A DNA stretch of 46,839 nucleotides from positions 1-46,839 of the forward strand of contig JAHIWE010000012.1 of assembly GCA_018816105.1 (NCBI GenBank), read 5' to 3'. The notes beneath the pieces were generated by a model that saw only the letters and a list, made by a program, of their open reading frames with translations, was not told the origin of the DNA and did no database searches. Shown here piece after piece: positions 8,693 through 17,423 of this stretch. This DNA comes from a bacterium. Its GTDB lineage: Bacteria > Campylobacterota > Campylobacteria > Campylobacterales > Arcobacteraceae. Position 1 is the first letter of the stretch, and every line of letters begins with the position of its first letter. A program made the translations under genes and the position numbers.

Positions 8693-9976
8693 ATGTTTGA
8701 TAAATCAATTAAAGCTTATGAAGAAGCTTGTAAAGTAATTCCAGGTGGAGTTGATTCACCTGTACGAGCTTTTAAAAGTGTTGGTGGCGGGCCGCTTTTT
8801 ATAGAAAGAGGAGAGGGTGCATATTTATTTGATGTAGATGGAAATAAATATTTAGATTTTATTCAAAGTTGGGGACCATTAATTTTTGGTCATTGTGATA
8901 AAGATATTGAAAATGCAGTGATTGAAACTGCAAAAAAAGGTTTATCTTTTGGAGCTCCTTGCGAACTTGAAACACAATTAGCTAGTGAAATAGTTGAAAT
9001 GTATGACAATATTGATAAAGTTAGATTTGTGAGCTCTGGAACTGAAGCTACTATGAGTGCTATTAGACTTGCACGTGGCGTAACAGGGAAAAATGATATT
9101 TTAAAATTTGAAGGTTGTTACCATGGTCATTCAGATTCACTTTTAGTTCAAGCTGGATCTGGATTAGCTACTTTTGGAACACCAAGTAGTCCAGGAGTTC
9201 CTGCTGATTTAACAAAACATACTTTAGTTTGTGAATATAACAATATTGAAAACTTAAAAAAATGTTTTGAAGAATCATCTGATATTGCTTGTATCATTAT
9301 TGAACCAATTGCAGGAAATATGGGATTAGTTCCAGCTTCACAAGAGTTTTTAGCAGCTTGTCGAGAATTATGTGATGAAAATGGAACATTATTAATTTTT
9401 GATGAAGTTATGACAGGATTTAGAGCAAGTCTAACAGGTGCTAGTGGACTTTCAAAAACTAAAGCTGATATTATCACTTTTGGTAAAGTTATTGGTGCTG
9501 GAATGCCTGTTGGTGCTTTTGCTGCGAATAAAGAAATTATGGGTCATTTAAGTCCTGATGGTGCTGTTTATCAAGCAGGAACTTTAAGTGGAAATCCAGT
9601 TGCAATGGCAGCAGGACTTGTAAGTCTTAGAAAAATAAAAGCTGATCCTTCTATTTATAAAGAGTTAAATGCAAAAGCACTTAGATTAACAAATGGATTA
9701 AAAGAAGTAGCAAGTTTAAATAATATTGGTTTGCAAGTTGATACAAGAGGAAGTATGTTTGGATTTTTCTTTGCTGATAAAATGCCAACAAATTTCAAAG
9801 AAGTATCAAGTTTTTGTGATTTCAAAAGATTTGCTACATTTCACCACGAAATGTTAAAAAGAGGTTTCTATTTTGCTTGTTCTCAATATGAAGCTGGATT
9901 TATTTGTACTAAAATGACAAACGATGATATTGACGCTTGTATTAGTGCAGCTAATGAAGTGATGAAAAATTTATAG
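8693..9976 (+). CDS. hemL: Glutamate-1-semialdehyde 2,1-aminomutase
   Basis: HemL converts glutamate-1-semialdehyde to 5-aminolevulinate with PLP, the second step of the C5 heme pathway. The protein has the family length (427). Visible motifs are [17 protein letters not shown] at the N-terminus, the PLP phosphate-binding [16 protein letters not shown], the Asp of FDEVMTGFR, and Lys265 in [14 protein letters not shown], the same position as the PLP lysine of E. coli HemL. AGAGG lies about 10 bases before the ATG. Heme supply fits the cytochrome c gene elsewhere in the window, but there is no direct genetic link. Confidence 0.97.
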   Translation: MFDKSIKAYEEACKVIPGGVDSPVRAFKSVGGGPLFIERGEGAYLFDVDGNKYLDFIQSWGPLIFGHCDKDIENAVIETAKKGLSFGAPCELETQLASEIVEMYDNIDKVRFVSSGTEATMSAIRLARGVTGKNDILKFEGCYHGHSDSLLVQAGSGLATFGTPSSPGVPADLTKHTLVCEYNNIENLKKCFEESSDIACIIIEPIAGNMGLVPASQEFLAACRELCDENGTLLIFDEVMTGFRASLTGASGLSKTKADIITFGKVIGAGMPVGAFAANKEIMGHLSPDGAVYQAGTLSGNPVAMAAGLVSLRKIKADPSIYKELNAKALRLTNGLKEVASLNNIGLQVDTRGSMFGFFFADKMPTNFKEVSSFCDFKRFATFHHEMLKRGFYFACSQYEAGFICTKMTNDDIDACISAANEVMKNL

Positions 9977-10070
9977 TTATAAACGTTAGACAAGAGTTAT
10001 TCTGTTAGAGTTTGTTTCTTTAGCTTATAGTTTTACCTAATAGCATAAAAAGAAATTTAATAATTAAAAA

Positions 10071-10090
10071 GGTCCATTTAAATATGGACT
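10071..10090. repeat. Inverted repeat upstream of ppnP
   Basis: GGTCCAT and ATGGACT form a 7-base stem (six Watson-Crick pairs plus one G-U) around the AT-only loop TTAAAT. It lies 18 bases before the ppnP start codon, within the probable leader. It could be an operator or an mRNA hairpin near the ribosome site. The preceding ~95 bases after hemL show no gene. Confidence 0.4.
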
Positions 10091-10107
10091 GATAAAAAGG
10101 GAAAAAA

Positions 10108-10425
10108 ATGCCAACAATTAAAAATGTAGAATTAACAAAAAAAGCAAATGTTTATTTTGATGGAAAAGTAACAAGTAGAAGTTTTGTAGATGAAAATGGA
10201 GTAAAAAAATCATTAGGTATTATGATGCCAGGTGAATATACTTTTGGTACAGATGCAGCTGAACATATGGAAATTATTTCAGGTAAAGTTGAAATTCTAA
10301 TTGCTTGTGGTGATAGTAACTGGGAAACTATTAATGGTGGAGAATATTTTGAAGTTCCTGCTAATTGTTCTTTTGAAATTAAAGTTTTAGAGATAACAGA
10401 TTATTGTTGTACTTATTTAGCATAA
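10108..10425 (+). CDS. ppnP: Pyrimidine/purine nucleoside phosphorylase PpnP (DUF1255)
   Basis: This is a small cupin-like protein of 105 residues, close to E. coli PpnP (YaiE, about 94). Family features are the VYFDGKVTSRS start, GIMMPGEYTFGTDAAEHMEI and WETINGGEYFEVPANCSF. The family is known to phosphorolyse a range of purine and pyrimidine nucleosides to free base and ribose-1-phosphate. AAGGGAAA precedes the ATG. The downstream atpZ-like gene follows after 12 bases and may share the transcript. Confidence 0.9.
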   Translation: MPTIKNVELTKKANVYFDGKVTSRSFVDENGVKKSLGIMMPGEYTFGTDAAEHMEIISGKVEILIACGDSNWETINGGEYFEVPANCSFEIKVLEITDYCCTYLA

Positions 10426-10437
10426 GTTTGGATTTTT

Positions 10438-10749
10438 ATGGAAGATAATCAAAATAACGAAAAACCAAAACATCAGGACAAAATTGTAGCACTTGATAGT
10501 TTATCTCTAGGGATTTCTATAGTTGCAGCTATTATCATAGGTTTTGGTGTTGGATATGGTTTAAAACAATTAACAGGATATACATGGGCCTTATGGGTTG
10601 GAATTGCATGGGGAATAGCAGCAGCTCTTTTAAATATTTATAGAGCATATAAAAAAGCACAAAAAGTATATGAAGGAATGGAAAACGATCCTAGATATGC
10701 ATATAGAGCAAAACATGGAGATAAATCTTTTGATGAAGATGAAGATTAA
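10438..10749 (+). CDS. AtpZ/AtpI-family membrane protein
   Basis: There are two close TM helices (about 24-44 and 48-68) rich in Gly and Ala, in the pattern SLGISIVAAIIIGFGVGYGLKQ then WALWVGIAWGIAAALLNIYRAYK. The helices are flanked by a charged N-terminus and an acidic tail (SFDEDED). This matches the AtpZ/AtpI family, membrane proteins linked to F-type ATP synthase assembly or cation transport. The ATP synthase operon is not in the window, so the role is inferred from the family. The tail overlaps the start of the next gene. Confidence 0.75.
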   Translation: MEDNQNNEKPKHQDKIVALDSLSLGISIVAAIIIGFGVGYGLKQLTGYTWALWVGIAWGIAAALLNIYRAYKKAQKVYEGMENDPRYAYRAKHGDKSFDEDED

Positions 10750-11281
10750 TCCAGAAATTTTGAAGTTTGCAAAGGTCTTTATTCTTTTAGACCTTTGTGT
10801 GATTATTTACGCTTTTTTATTTCACAATAGCTTATGGGCTTTAAATACTCAAGTTGCATTTCTCTCTTCTTTATTTATTACAATTGCCTCTTTTTTATCA
10901 TATAAAAGAAATATTCAAAATAGAATATTAAATCTTGATATGACACAAACTAATCAATCATTTGATAGAGATAAAATCGATGAAATAGATGACCCTTATG
11001 ATTTATATACTGAGTATGAAGAAATCCCAGAAAGTGAATTAACCCCTGAAAAGATAAAAGAGATTATTAATGATGAAAAATCAAAGGTAAAGAAAAATAC
11101 ATTAAAAAATACTTTGTTTTCTGCTGGTGGTTTTTTATCTCTTTATAGAGTTTTAGGTTATGCTATTTTGATTTTTGGATTTTTTGCATTAAATAATAAT
11201 CATATTTTTATGCCATTAGGTTTTATAATTGGTTTAGGAATTGTACCATTAGGAGTTTTATTTTCAAAGCTTACAAAATAA
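10733..11281 (+). CDS. Three-TM membrane protein of unknown function
   Basis: The likely starts are ATGs at 10733 or 10739, inside the end of the atpZ-like gene. A GGAG lies about 11 bases before 10733, and upstream in-frame residues look like shadow of the other frame. The protein has about 183 residues: two TM helices at the N-terminus (VFILLDLCVIIYAFLF and a second near 33-55), an acidic cytoplasmic linker (DEIDDPYDLYTEYEEIPES), then two C-terminal hydrophobic helices. I recognise no domain. I recall a similar hemL-neighbour membrane protein in Campylobacter. Coupling with the atpZ-like gene suggests a shared membrane role. Confidence 0.7.
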   Translation: MKMKINPEILKFAKVFILLDLCVIIYAFLFHNSLWALNTQVAFLSSLFITIASFLSYKRNIQNRILNLDMTQTNQSFDRDKIDEIDDPYDLYTEYEEIPESELTPEKIKEIINDEKSKVKKNTLKNTLFSAGGFLSLYRVLGYAILIFGFFALNNNHIFMPLGFIIGLGIVPLGVLFSKLTK

Positions 11282-11293
11282 AGCTTTGAAAAT
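11260..11293. terminator. 13-bp hairpin ending two convergent genes
   Basis: A perfect 13-base stem (ATTTTCAAAGCTT / AAGCTTTGAAAAT) with an 8-base loop overlaps the last codons of the membrane-protein gene. It lies just before the 3' end of the convergent gene on the minus strand. The A/T flanks suggest bidirectional termination. Confidence 0.6.
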
Positions 11294-11297
11294 AATT

Positions 11298-11978
11298 TTA
11301 AAGAATTAGTGGTAAATCTATAGTTATTTTATCTTCATCTAAAGTTAGTATAAAAGAGTTATTTTCTTTTATATTTATTGAAGAAAAATCATTTTTCTCA
11401 TTTGATGATATTTCTACACTTATTAATGAATATTTTTTTCCATCAATTTTAATGTACTCACCGATTTTTAGTAAAATAGAGCAAGTAACACTTTTCTTAT
11501 CTTTGAATGCTTCAAAGATTTGATTTAATGTTTTTATAAAAGTACTAGCATCTAGTTTAAACTCAGGTATTGATGGATCATAATTTTTTATAAAATTGAT
11601 ATTTGTTTTAATTTTACTTGTTGAAATAGCTAAATCAACTAATGTAAAAATATTTGTAACATTAATATTTTTTATATTCAAATTATTCTCTTTTTTTACC
11701 ATCGCACTTTTATATAGTTTCATATGAATTTCATCTTCATTTTCATACATAACAGTTATGGCATAAAAAGTATAGTTTTTTATACTTAAATCAATATATG
11801 ATGTCTGTGCTCCAAAAGTTTTTGGAGCATAGGTTAAAGCTAAATCAAAAAGTTCTTTTTGTTTTATTCTATTTAATAAAAACTGAGCTTCAGAATTAGA
11901 ATATATAATCTTTGAATTGGATGAAAAAGACAAAATTGGATTTAAATCTAATTCAACCCATTCTTCAAAAAAACTCAT
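11298..11978 (-). CDS. Degenerate PAS/histidine-kinase-like protein downstream of rpoD
   Basis: I cannot name this 226-residue soluble protein. The first ~70 residues (DLNPILSFSSNSKIIYSNSE) resemble a PAS-type fold entry. The C-terminal part (KLDASTFIKTLNQIFEAFKD, a middle strand pair, and a final FILTLDEDKITIDLPLIL) has the rhythm of a GHKL/HATPase domain. No phospho-accepting His box or Gly-rich ATP lid is visible, so kinase activity is doubtful. It begins 4 bases after the rpoD stop and is almost certainly co-transcribed with it. A regulatory or anti-sigma-like function is speculation. Confidence 0.6.
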   Translation of the reverse strand: MSFFEEWVELDLNPILSFSSNSKIIYSNSEAQFLLNRIKQKELFDLALTYAPKTFGAQTSYIDLSIKNYTFYAITVMYENEDEIHMKLYKSAMVKKENNLNIKNINVTNIFTLVDLAISTSKIKTNINFIKNYDPSIPEFKLDASTFIKTLNQIFEAFKDKKSVTCSILLKIGEYIKIDGKKYSLISVEISSNEKNDFSSINIKENNSFILTLDEDKITIDLPLIL

Positions 11979-11982
11979 AATT

Positions 11983-13869
11983 CTAGCTCTCTACGTAATT
12001 TTTCAGATTTTTTCCTACTTTTGGATGCTTTAATTTCTTAATAGCACTTGATTCAATTTGTCTAACTCTTTCTCTTGTTACTGAAAGTTCTTTACCAATC
12101 TCTTCTAGTGTTCTATCACTTGCATCTTCCATAAGACCAAATCTCATTCTGATAACTGCTTGTTCTCTTTCATTTAATTGACCTAATATTTGATCAATTT
12201 GATTTTGTAAATCTTCTTTCATAATATTATCAACAGGTGTTGGAGCTTTTTCATCAGGAACGAAATCTCCAAACTTACCATCATCATCGCTTCCAATTGG
12301 AGCTTCTAAAGATACAGGCTCTTTAGTGATTTTGATTACTTGCTTAACTTTATCTACAGGAAGTCCTACTTCTTTTGCGATTTCATCAACATCTGGCTCT
12401 TTACCATTTTCTTGAATACCTTTTCTAATGATTTTATTGATTCTATTGATAGTTTCAATCATGTGAATTGGAATTCTAATAGTTCTTGCTTGATCCGCAA
12501 TTGCTCTTGAAATTGCTTGTCTAATCCACCATGTTGCATAAGTAGAGAATTTATAACCTTTTTTATATTCAAACTTATCAACAGCCTTCATAAGACCGAT
12601 GTTTCCTTCTTGAATTAAATCTAAGAATGGTAAACCTCTATTTGTATATCTTTTTGCAATAGATACAACAAGTCTAAGGTTTGATTTTGCCATTCTTGTT
12701 TTAGAAGTATCAGTAATTTGCTTACCTCTTTTAATTTGTTCAAGAACATCTTTTAATTCTTCAGGAGTTAAATCAAATCCACCTTTAGATGCTTCTTTTG
12801 TTTGAAAAAGTTTTTTAATTTCCATATAAGAAGAAACCATAGTAGCTTCAGGAACCATAGAAGTAATTTGTGCTTTTGTTAAATTAACAATATTATCTAA
12901 AATCTTTTTATGATTTTTTAATAAAGTTTCATTAAATAAAGGTAATTTATACTCTAATCTTTTTAATTCACCATCAAAACCTGTATCAGATTTTAAAGCT
13001 GTTTCCATTGCTTTTACAATTTCAGTAATTAATTTAGAAGTAGGTCCTAAATCTAAAAGAGCTTCTTTTAAAATTTTCTTTTTAAATGCAACTGCAAGAT
13101 TGAAAGTCATTTGATCTACTTCATCATCTGATTTTGCAGTCTCTTTAGCTGAAAATTTAAGCCAATCTTTTTTTGCTTTTTCTAAGATTTTAAAAGCTTC
13201 GATAATAGTTTGTGCTCTTTTATCAAGTTTTTTTTGCTTTTTAACGCCACCTTTTTCTTCATCAGAGTCAACATCACTGTCTCCATCTGAATCATCATCA
13301 ATTGGTTCATCTTCGATTTCTTCATCATCATTATTATCTGAATCATCATCATCAAAGTTTCTAAATAGTTCTTTAACTTTTCTTTCTCTATTTACTAAAG
13401 GCTCTCTATATTCTAAAATGAAATCTATTAAGTATGGAACATAACAAATTGCATCAAGAATAATATCTTCACCCATTTCAATTTTTTTAGAGATTTCAAT
13501 CTCTTCTTCTTTTGTAAGTAATGGGATTTGTCCCATTTCTCTTAGGTACATTCTAACAGGAGAATCAGATCTTGACCATTCTAATAACTCTTTATTTTTC
13601 AATAAATCGTAAACGTCATCTTCATTTTCTATTAACTTTTCTCTTAATTCTCTTCTTTTTTTAGCTTCTTCTGCATTCATTCTTTTTGCTTGTTCTTGCG
13701 AACTAATTACAGTTACATTACATAATTGTATTAAGGCTAAAAGTTTTTTGATGTTTGGACCAGAAGGTGCTTTAGGGAAGATTTTAATAATTTTTTCGTA
13801 AGTAAGTACTGAATCTTTATACTCTTTTACAAGTTGTTCAATAACTTTATTTATATCTTTTACACTCAT
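11983..13869 (-). CDS. rpoD: Primary sigma factor RpoD (sigma-70)
   Basis: The protein has 628 residues with the full primary-sigma layout. Region 1.1 is at about 5-80, region 1.2 at about 102-131 ([20 protein letters not shown]), and a strongly acidic insertion at 172-206 ([19 protein letters not shown] and beyond). Region 2 is near 385-465 ([20 protein letters not shown] and [15 protein letters not shown]). Region 4 is near the C-terminus ([20 protein letters not shown]). It directs RNA polymerase to housekeeping promoters. A GAGG ribosome site lies about 13 bases before the ATG, rather far. The acidic block lies in the non-conserved region between 1.2 and 2.1, where other bacteria vary. 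Confidence 0.97.
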   Translation of the reverse strand: MSVKDINKVIEQLVKEYKDSVLTYEKIIKIFPKAPSGPNIKKLLALIQLCNVTVISSQEQAKRMNAEEAKKRRELREKLIENEDDVYDLLKNKELLEWSRSDSPVRMYLREMGQIPLLTKEEEIEISKKIEMGEDIILDAICYVPYLIDFILEYREPLVNRERKVKELFRNFDDDDSDNNDDEEIEDEPIDDDSDGDSDVDSDEEKGGVKKQKKLDKRAQTIIEAFKILEKAKKDWLKFSAKETAKSDDEVDQMTFNLAVAFKKKILKEALLDLGPTSKLITEIVKAMETALKSDTGFDGELKRLEYKLPLFNETLLKNHKKILDNIVNLTKAQITSMVPEATMVSSYMEIKKLFQTKEASKGGFDLTPEELKDVLEQIKRGKQITDTSKTRMAKSNLRLVVSIAKRYTNRGLPFLDLIQEGNIGLMKAVDKFEYKKGYKFSTYATWWIRQAISRAIADQARTIRIPIHMIETINRINKIIRKGIQENGKEPDVDEIAKEVGLPVDKVKQVIKITKEPVSLEAPIGSDDDGKFGDFVPDEKAPTPVDNIMKEDLQNQIDQILGQLNEREQAVIRMRFGLMEDASDRTLEEIGKELSVTRERVRQIESSAIKKLKHPKVGKNLKNYVES

Positions 13870-13904
13870 TGTATTATGAAATCCTCTTCGTAAGATGGTC
13901 GGAT

Positions 13905-13910
13905 ATTATA
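13905..13910 (-). promoter_or_regulatory. -10 box of rpoD promoter
   Basis: The minus strand reads GGGTATAATATCC, a perfect TATAAT. It predicts a transcript start near 13898 and a leader of about 29 bases before rpoD. No clear -35 is present. Confidence 0.6.
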
Positions 13911-13974
13911 CCCAAATTACTTAAGAAATCTATTAAAAAAAAACTATTTAAACAAATATTACTAAAAAATTCGC

Positions 13975-13980
13975 TAAAAT
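13975..13980 (+). promoter_or_regulatory. -10 box of leuD-leuB promoter
   Basis: TAAAAT in the context TTCGCTAAAATGC is followed by an AT-rich leader of about 57 bases. No leucine-codon-rich leader peptide or attenuator hairpin is visible in that leader. Confidence 0.45.
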
Positions 13981-14044
13981 GCATTTTTTTTGAAAATATT
14001 CATTTAGTGAATTTTAAAATTTATTAAACTCAAGGACATAAAAT

Positions 14045-14542
14045 ATGAATGAAATTACTGGAAAAGTATGGAATTTTGGCGCTAATATCGATACGGATGT
14101 TATTATTGCTGCAAGATATTTAAATAGTTCAGACCCTGAACATTTAGCTAAGTACGTTATGGAAGATGCAGATCCTGAGTTTCCTAAAAAGTTACAAAAA
14201 GGTGATATTATAGTTGCTGGTGAGAATTTTGGATGTGGTTCAAGTAGAGAACACGCTCCGATTGCATTAAAAGCTGCTGGAGTTGCTGCTGTTATTGCTC
14301 CATCATTTGCAAGAATTTTTTATAGAAATGCTTTTAATATGGGATTACCAATTTTTGAATTACCTGAATCTTTAGAGATTAAAGAGGGTGAAGTAATTAG
14401 TGTTAATTTAGATAATGGTGAAATTACAAATAAAACTACTAATAAAACTTATAAATTTATACCAATTCCTCCTTTTATGCAAGAATTAATTGCAGCTGGT
14501 GGATTAATTAATTTTGCAAAAACAGAAATGGGAAAGGCATAA
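14045..14542 (+). CDS. leuD: 3-isopropylmalate dehydratase small subunit
   Basis: This is the swivel subunit of isopropylmalate isomerase in leucine synthesis. It is of the short, about 165-residue type seen in many bacteria and archaea. Motifs are [20 protein letters not shown] at the N-terminus, the substrate-loop signature [14 protein letters not shown] near 60-73, and [15 protein letters not shown]. It must pair with a large subunit (LeuC), which carries the Fe-S cluster and is not in this window. The stop codon is 2 bases before leuB, so the two genes are translationally linked. An AAGGA-type site precedes the ATG. Confidence 0.93.
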   Translation: MNEITGKVWNFGANIDTDVIIAARYLNSSDPEHLAKYVMEDADPEFPKKLQKGDIIVAGENFGCGSSREHAPIALKAAGVAAVIAPSFARIFYRNAFNMGLPIFELPESLEIKEGEVISVNLDNGEITNKTTNKTYKFIPIPPFMQELIAAGGLINFAKTEMGKA

Positions 14543-14544
14543 AA

Positions 14545-15612
14545 ATGAGAAGCTATAAAATATCAATAATCAAAGGTGATGGAATAGGACCAGAGATCGT
14601 AGATGAAGCAATTAAAGTATTAAATTCAGTTGCAAAAAAATGTGATTTTACTTTAGATTATAAAGAATACTTAATGGGTGGTATTGCTATTGATACTACT
14701 GGTATTCCATTACCTACTGAAACTGTAACAGGTGTATTAGATTCTGATGCTTGTTTATTTGGTTCAATTGGTGGAGAAAAATGGGATACATTACCAAGAG
14801 AATTAAGACCTGAAACTGGATTATTAAAATTTAGAGAAGAGATGGGTGTTTACGCAAACTTAAGACCTGCTATTGTTTATGATGAACTTGTTAATGCTTC
14901 AACACTAAAACCTGAAGTAATTCAAGGTTGTGACATTATGGTAGTACGTGAATTAATTGGTGGAATTTACTTTGGTCAGCCAAGAGCAAATGATGGATTT
15001 AAAGCTTATAATACAATGGTTTATACAAAACCAGAAATTGTAAGAATTGGTAAACAAGCATTTGAATTAGCTATGAAAAGAGATAAAAGAGTTTGTTCTG
15101 TTGATAAAGCAAATGTATTAGAAGTTTCTCAACTATGGAGAGATACTATGAATGAATTAGCTAAAGATTATCCAGAAGTAACTCTTTCACATATGTATGT
15201 AGATAATGCAGCAATGCAACTTGTAAGAAATCCAAAACAATTTGATGTAATTGTAACTGGAAATATATTTGGAGATATTCTTTCAGATACAGCTTCAATG
15301 GTAGTTGGATCAATTGGACTTTTACCATCAGCTTCAACAGGAGATAAAACAGCAATTTATGAACCAATTCATGGATCAGCTCCTGATATAGCAGGAATGG
15401 GAATAGCAAATCCAATAGCAACAATTTTAAGTGCTGCAATGATGTTAAGATACTCTTTAAATGAAATTAAAGCAGCAGATATGATAGAAGATGCAATAAA
15501 ATCAGTATTAAAAGATGGATATAGAACAAAAGATTTAGCTTCATTTGACGCTAAGGAAGTTTTAAATACTTCTGCTATGGGCGATTTGATAGCTGCTTAC
15601 ATAAATAAATAA
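14545..15612 (+). CDS. leuB: 3-isopropylmalate dehydrogenase
   Basis: LeuB oxidises and decarboxylates 3-isopropylmalate with NAD+ in leucine synthesis. The protein has 355 residues, the normal length. Motifs are [14 protein letters not shown] at the N-terminus, the substrate-binding arginines in [27 protein letters not shown] with the catalytic Tyr, the metal-binding region [20 protein letters not shown], and the NAD-binding [18 protein letters not shown]. It forms a two-gene unit with leuD; leuA and leuC are elsewhere. A strong terminator follows. Confidence 0.96.
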   Translation: MRSYKISIIKGDGIGPEIVDEAIKVLNSVAKKCDFTLDYKEYLMGGIAIDTTGIPLPTETVTGVLDSDACLFGSIGGEKWDTLPRELRPETGLLKFREEMGVYANLRPAIVYDELVNASTLKPEVIQGCDIMVVRELIGGIYFGQPRANDGFKAYNTMVYTKPEIVRIGKQAFELAMKRDKRVCSVDKANVLEVSQLWRDTMNELAKDYPEVTLSHMYVDNAAMQLVRNPKQFDVIVTGNIFGDILSDTASMVVGSIGLLPSASTGDKTAIYEPIHGSAPDIAGMGIANPIATILSAAMMLRYSLNEIKAADMIEDAIKSVLKDGYRTKDLASFDAKEVLNTSAMGDLIAAYINK

Positions 15613-15614
15613 TT

Positions 15615-15640
15615 AAAGAAAGCCTTGTGCTTTCTTTTCT
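15615..15640 (+). terminator. Rho-independent terminator after leuB
   Basis: A 9-base perfect stem, AAAGAAAGC / GCTTTCTTT, with a CTTGT loop is followed by an unusually long pyrimidine run (repeated TTTTC) up to about 15651. Confidence 0.75.
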
Positions 15641-15707
15641 TTCTTTTCTTTAAAATATAAATCAAAATAATCATTTTAATCTTTAATACAAATTAATAAT
15701 TTTTTGT

Positions 15708-15713
15708 TATAAT
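15708..15713 (+). promoter_or_regulatory. Extended -10 promoter of the DHH gene
   Basis: TGTTATAAT combines an extended -10 TG with a perfect TATAAT. It predicts a start near 15720 and a leader of about 20 bases with GGATAAAG as the ribosome site. Confidence 0.55.
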
Positions 15714-15739
15714 ATAAATAAAAAATTGGATAAAGTAAT

Positions 15740-16666
15740 ATGAAAGAAAAATATAGACTAATTACAAGAAGTGATATGGATGGTTTGGTATGTGGTACAT
15801 TACTCACATATCTTGATATCATTGATGAAGTTGTATTTGTTCATCCAAAAGATATGCAAGATGGTAAAGTTGAAATTACAGCAAATGATATAACAACGAA
15901 CTTACCTTATGTTGATGGTGTTTATATGGCTTTTGATCATCATTTTTCTGAAACTCTTAGAAATGAAAAAAAAGAAAATCATATTATTGATCCAAGTGCA
16001 CCAAGTGCAGCTCAGGTTGTTTTTGAATATTATGGAGGGGATGAAGTTTTCCCTGGTTATTTTACAGGAATGATGAATGGTGCTAACAAAGCTGATAGTG
16101 CAGATTTTATTGAAGATGATATATTAAATCCTAGAGCTTGGGCATTACTAAGTTTTATTATGGATTCAAGAACAGGACTTGGAAGATTTAAAGATTTTAA
16201 AATTTCAAACTACCAATTAATGATGGATTTAATTAAGTATTGTTCAAGACATAATATTGATGAGATTTTAGAATTATCAGACGTAAAAGAGAGAGTTGAT
16301 TTATATTTTAAATATGAAAATGAATTCAAAGAACAGTTAAATGAAATCACAACAAAAAGAGATAATTTATTAATTATAGATTATAGAAACATTGAAACAA
16401 TTTGGCCAGGAAATAGATTTATGGTCTATGCTATGAATCCAGAACAAAATATTTCAATTCATATTATGTATGCTAAAGATAAAGAAAAAATTGCATTTAG
16501 TGTTGGAAAATCTATTATTAATAAAACATCAAATACAAATGTTGGTGAATTAATGCTTAAATATGGTGGTGGTGGCCATAAAGCAGCAGGTGGGTGTCAA
16601 ATAGATATCGAAGATGCTCAAATTGTATTAGAAGAGATAATTAAACAAATTAATCAAGATGGTTAA
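15740..16666 (+). CDS. DHH/DHHA1 phosphoesterase family protein
   Basis: The protein has 308 residues. The N-terminal metal-binding motif is SDMDGL (11-16), the DHH signature is AFDHH (64-68), and the C-terminal DHHA1 substrate-binding motif is GGGGHKAAGG (276-285). This layout fits the exopolyphosphatase/nanoRNase/c-di-NMP phosphodiesterase superfamily. The exact substrate cannot be read from the sequence. It is cytoplasmic, with no signal peptide or TM segment. It stands alone behind its own promoter and converges with the HIT gene through a shared terminator. Confidence 0.85.
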   Translation: MKEKYRLITRSDMDGLVCGTLLTYLDIIDEVVFVHPKDMQDGKVEITANDITTNLPYVDGVYMAFDHHFSETLRNEKKENHIIDPSAPSAAQVVFEYYGGDEVFPGYFTGMMNGANKADSADFIEDDILNPRAWALLSFIMDSRTGLGRFKDFKISNYQLMMDLIKYCSRHNIDEILELSDVKERVDLYFKYENEFKEQLNEITTKRDNLLIIDYRNIETIWPGNRFMVYAMNPEQNISIHIMYAKDKEKIAFSVGKSIINKTSNTNVGELMLKYGGGGHKAAGGCQIDIEDAQIVLEEIIKQINQDG

Positions 16667-16668
16667 CT

Positions 16669-16696
16669 AAAAAGAAGTTGATTAAAACTTCTTTTT
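16669..16696. terminator. Bidirectional terminator between DHH and HIT genes
   Basis: An 11-base stem AAAAAGAAGTT / AACTTCTTTTT with a 6-base loop lies immediately after the DHH stop and overlaps the HIT gene's 3' end. It reads as A-stem-T on both strands. Confidence 0.7.
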
Positions 16697-17044
16697 TAAT
16701 ATTTCATAAAATTCTTCAAAAGAGGCTAGGTTTAAATTTGCTTCTCTTTGCTTTTTCCCCCACATAGGTTCTGGAAAAAATGAATCTTCTTTAAATCTTG
16801 CCATTACATGAAAATGAACATGGGGAACATAATTCCCAAATGAAGCTATATTTATTTTATCTGGTTTAAAATAATTTAACATCTCTTTTTCAATAATATC
16901 TAGGTATTTCCAAATTTCTAGTTTTGTTTTGTCATCACATTGTGAAAACTCTTTTATACTTTCATTTGTAAATATTTTTAACCATGGAATTTCTGAAGAT
17001 TCTATTTCAATTTTAATTAATTCATTTTTATATATTAATGACAA
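16682..17044 (-). CDS. HIT-family (histidine triad) protein
   Basis: The protein has 120 residues and the triad PHVHFHVMARF (His75, His77, His79), which is the nucleotide-binding and catalytic motif of HIT hydrolases/transferases. An upstream FGNYVPH segment and the C-terminal PEPMWGKKQREANL match a subgroup often annotated as HIT family or diadenosine tetraphosphate hydrolase. Such enzymes act on nucleoside phosphoramidates or dinucleotides; the substrate here is not known. It is cytoplasmic. A GGAT-type site precedes the ATG. Confidence 0.85.
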   Translation of the reverse strand: MSLIYKNELIKIEIESSEIPWLKIFTNESIKEFSQCDDKTKLEIWKYLDIIEKEMLNYFKPDKINIASFGNYVPHVHFHVMARFKEDSFFPEPMWGKKQREANLNLASFEEFYEILKKKF

Positions 17045-17145
17045 AGATAATCCTTTTATTTAATCTGATATATCAAATATTACAATAAATATGATTAAAG
17101 CTAATAAACTATTATGCATTCAACAAGGTTTAAGCAAAAATTAAT

Positions 17146-17151
17146 TATAAT
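17146..17151 (+). promoter_or_regulatory. Probable -10 box of the ribosomal protein operon
   Basis: TATAAT in AATTATAATCC is the best sigma70 match in the 260 bases between the HIT gene and rpmJ. It implies a leader of about 147 bases, long enough for autoregulation by a ribosomal protein. I see no convincing hairpin mimic of rRNA in it. Confidence 0.45.
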
Positions 17152-17304
17152 CCAACTCCATTTTTCAACCATTGAGGAAGTTTTTATAAAATATTTTTAT
17201 TTTATAAAGAGTTGGTAAAAGCTTAAAAGTAAAATATATTTATTTTTTAAGGCTTTTTCCTGTTGATAAATCGGCAACAACACAAAAAAAGAGGAGACAG
17301 ACTT

Positions 17305-17418
17305 ATGAAAGTAAGAGCTTCAGTAAAGAAAATGTGTGATAAATGTAAGGTTATCAAAAGAAGAGGTGTCGTAAGAGTAATCTGCGAAAACAAAAAACAT
17401 AAACAGAGACAAGGATAA
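17305..17418 (+). CDS. rpmJ: 50S ribosomal protein bL36 (Zn-binding form)
   Basis: This is a 37-codon gene that length filters miss. The protein starts [20 protein letters not shown] and ends KHKQRQG. It has the zinc ligands Cys11, Cys14, Cys27 and a C-terminal His, so it is the C+ (zinc-binding) form. A strong GAGGAG site lies 8 bases before the ATG. It is the first gene of the rpmJ-rpsM-rpsK-rpsD-rpoA-rplQ cluster, 5 bases before rpsM. infA and secY, which often precede it, are absent here. Confidence 0.97.
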   Translation: MKVRASVKKMCDKCKVIKRRGVVRVICENKKHKQRQG

Positions 17419-17423
17419 AACAC

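Noticed and set aside
9148-9477. 109-codon ORF antisense to hemL
   Set aside because: It mirrors conserved HemL codons, and hemL is certain.
10670-10732. Longer N-terminus for the membrane protein after the atpZ-like gene
   Set aside because: The extra ~21 residues are read from the alternate frame of the atpZ-like coding region and look unlike a protein start; a GGAG favours the later ATG.
13870-14044. Leucine attenuator or leader peptide before leuD
   Set aside because: No short ORF rich in Leu codons and no alternative hairpins are visible.
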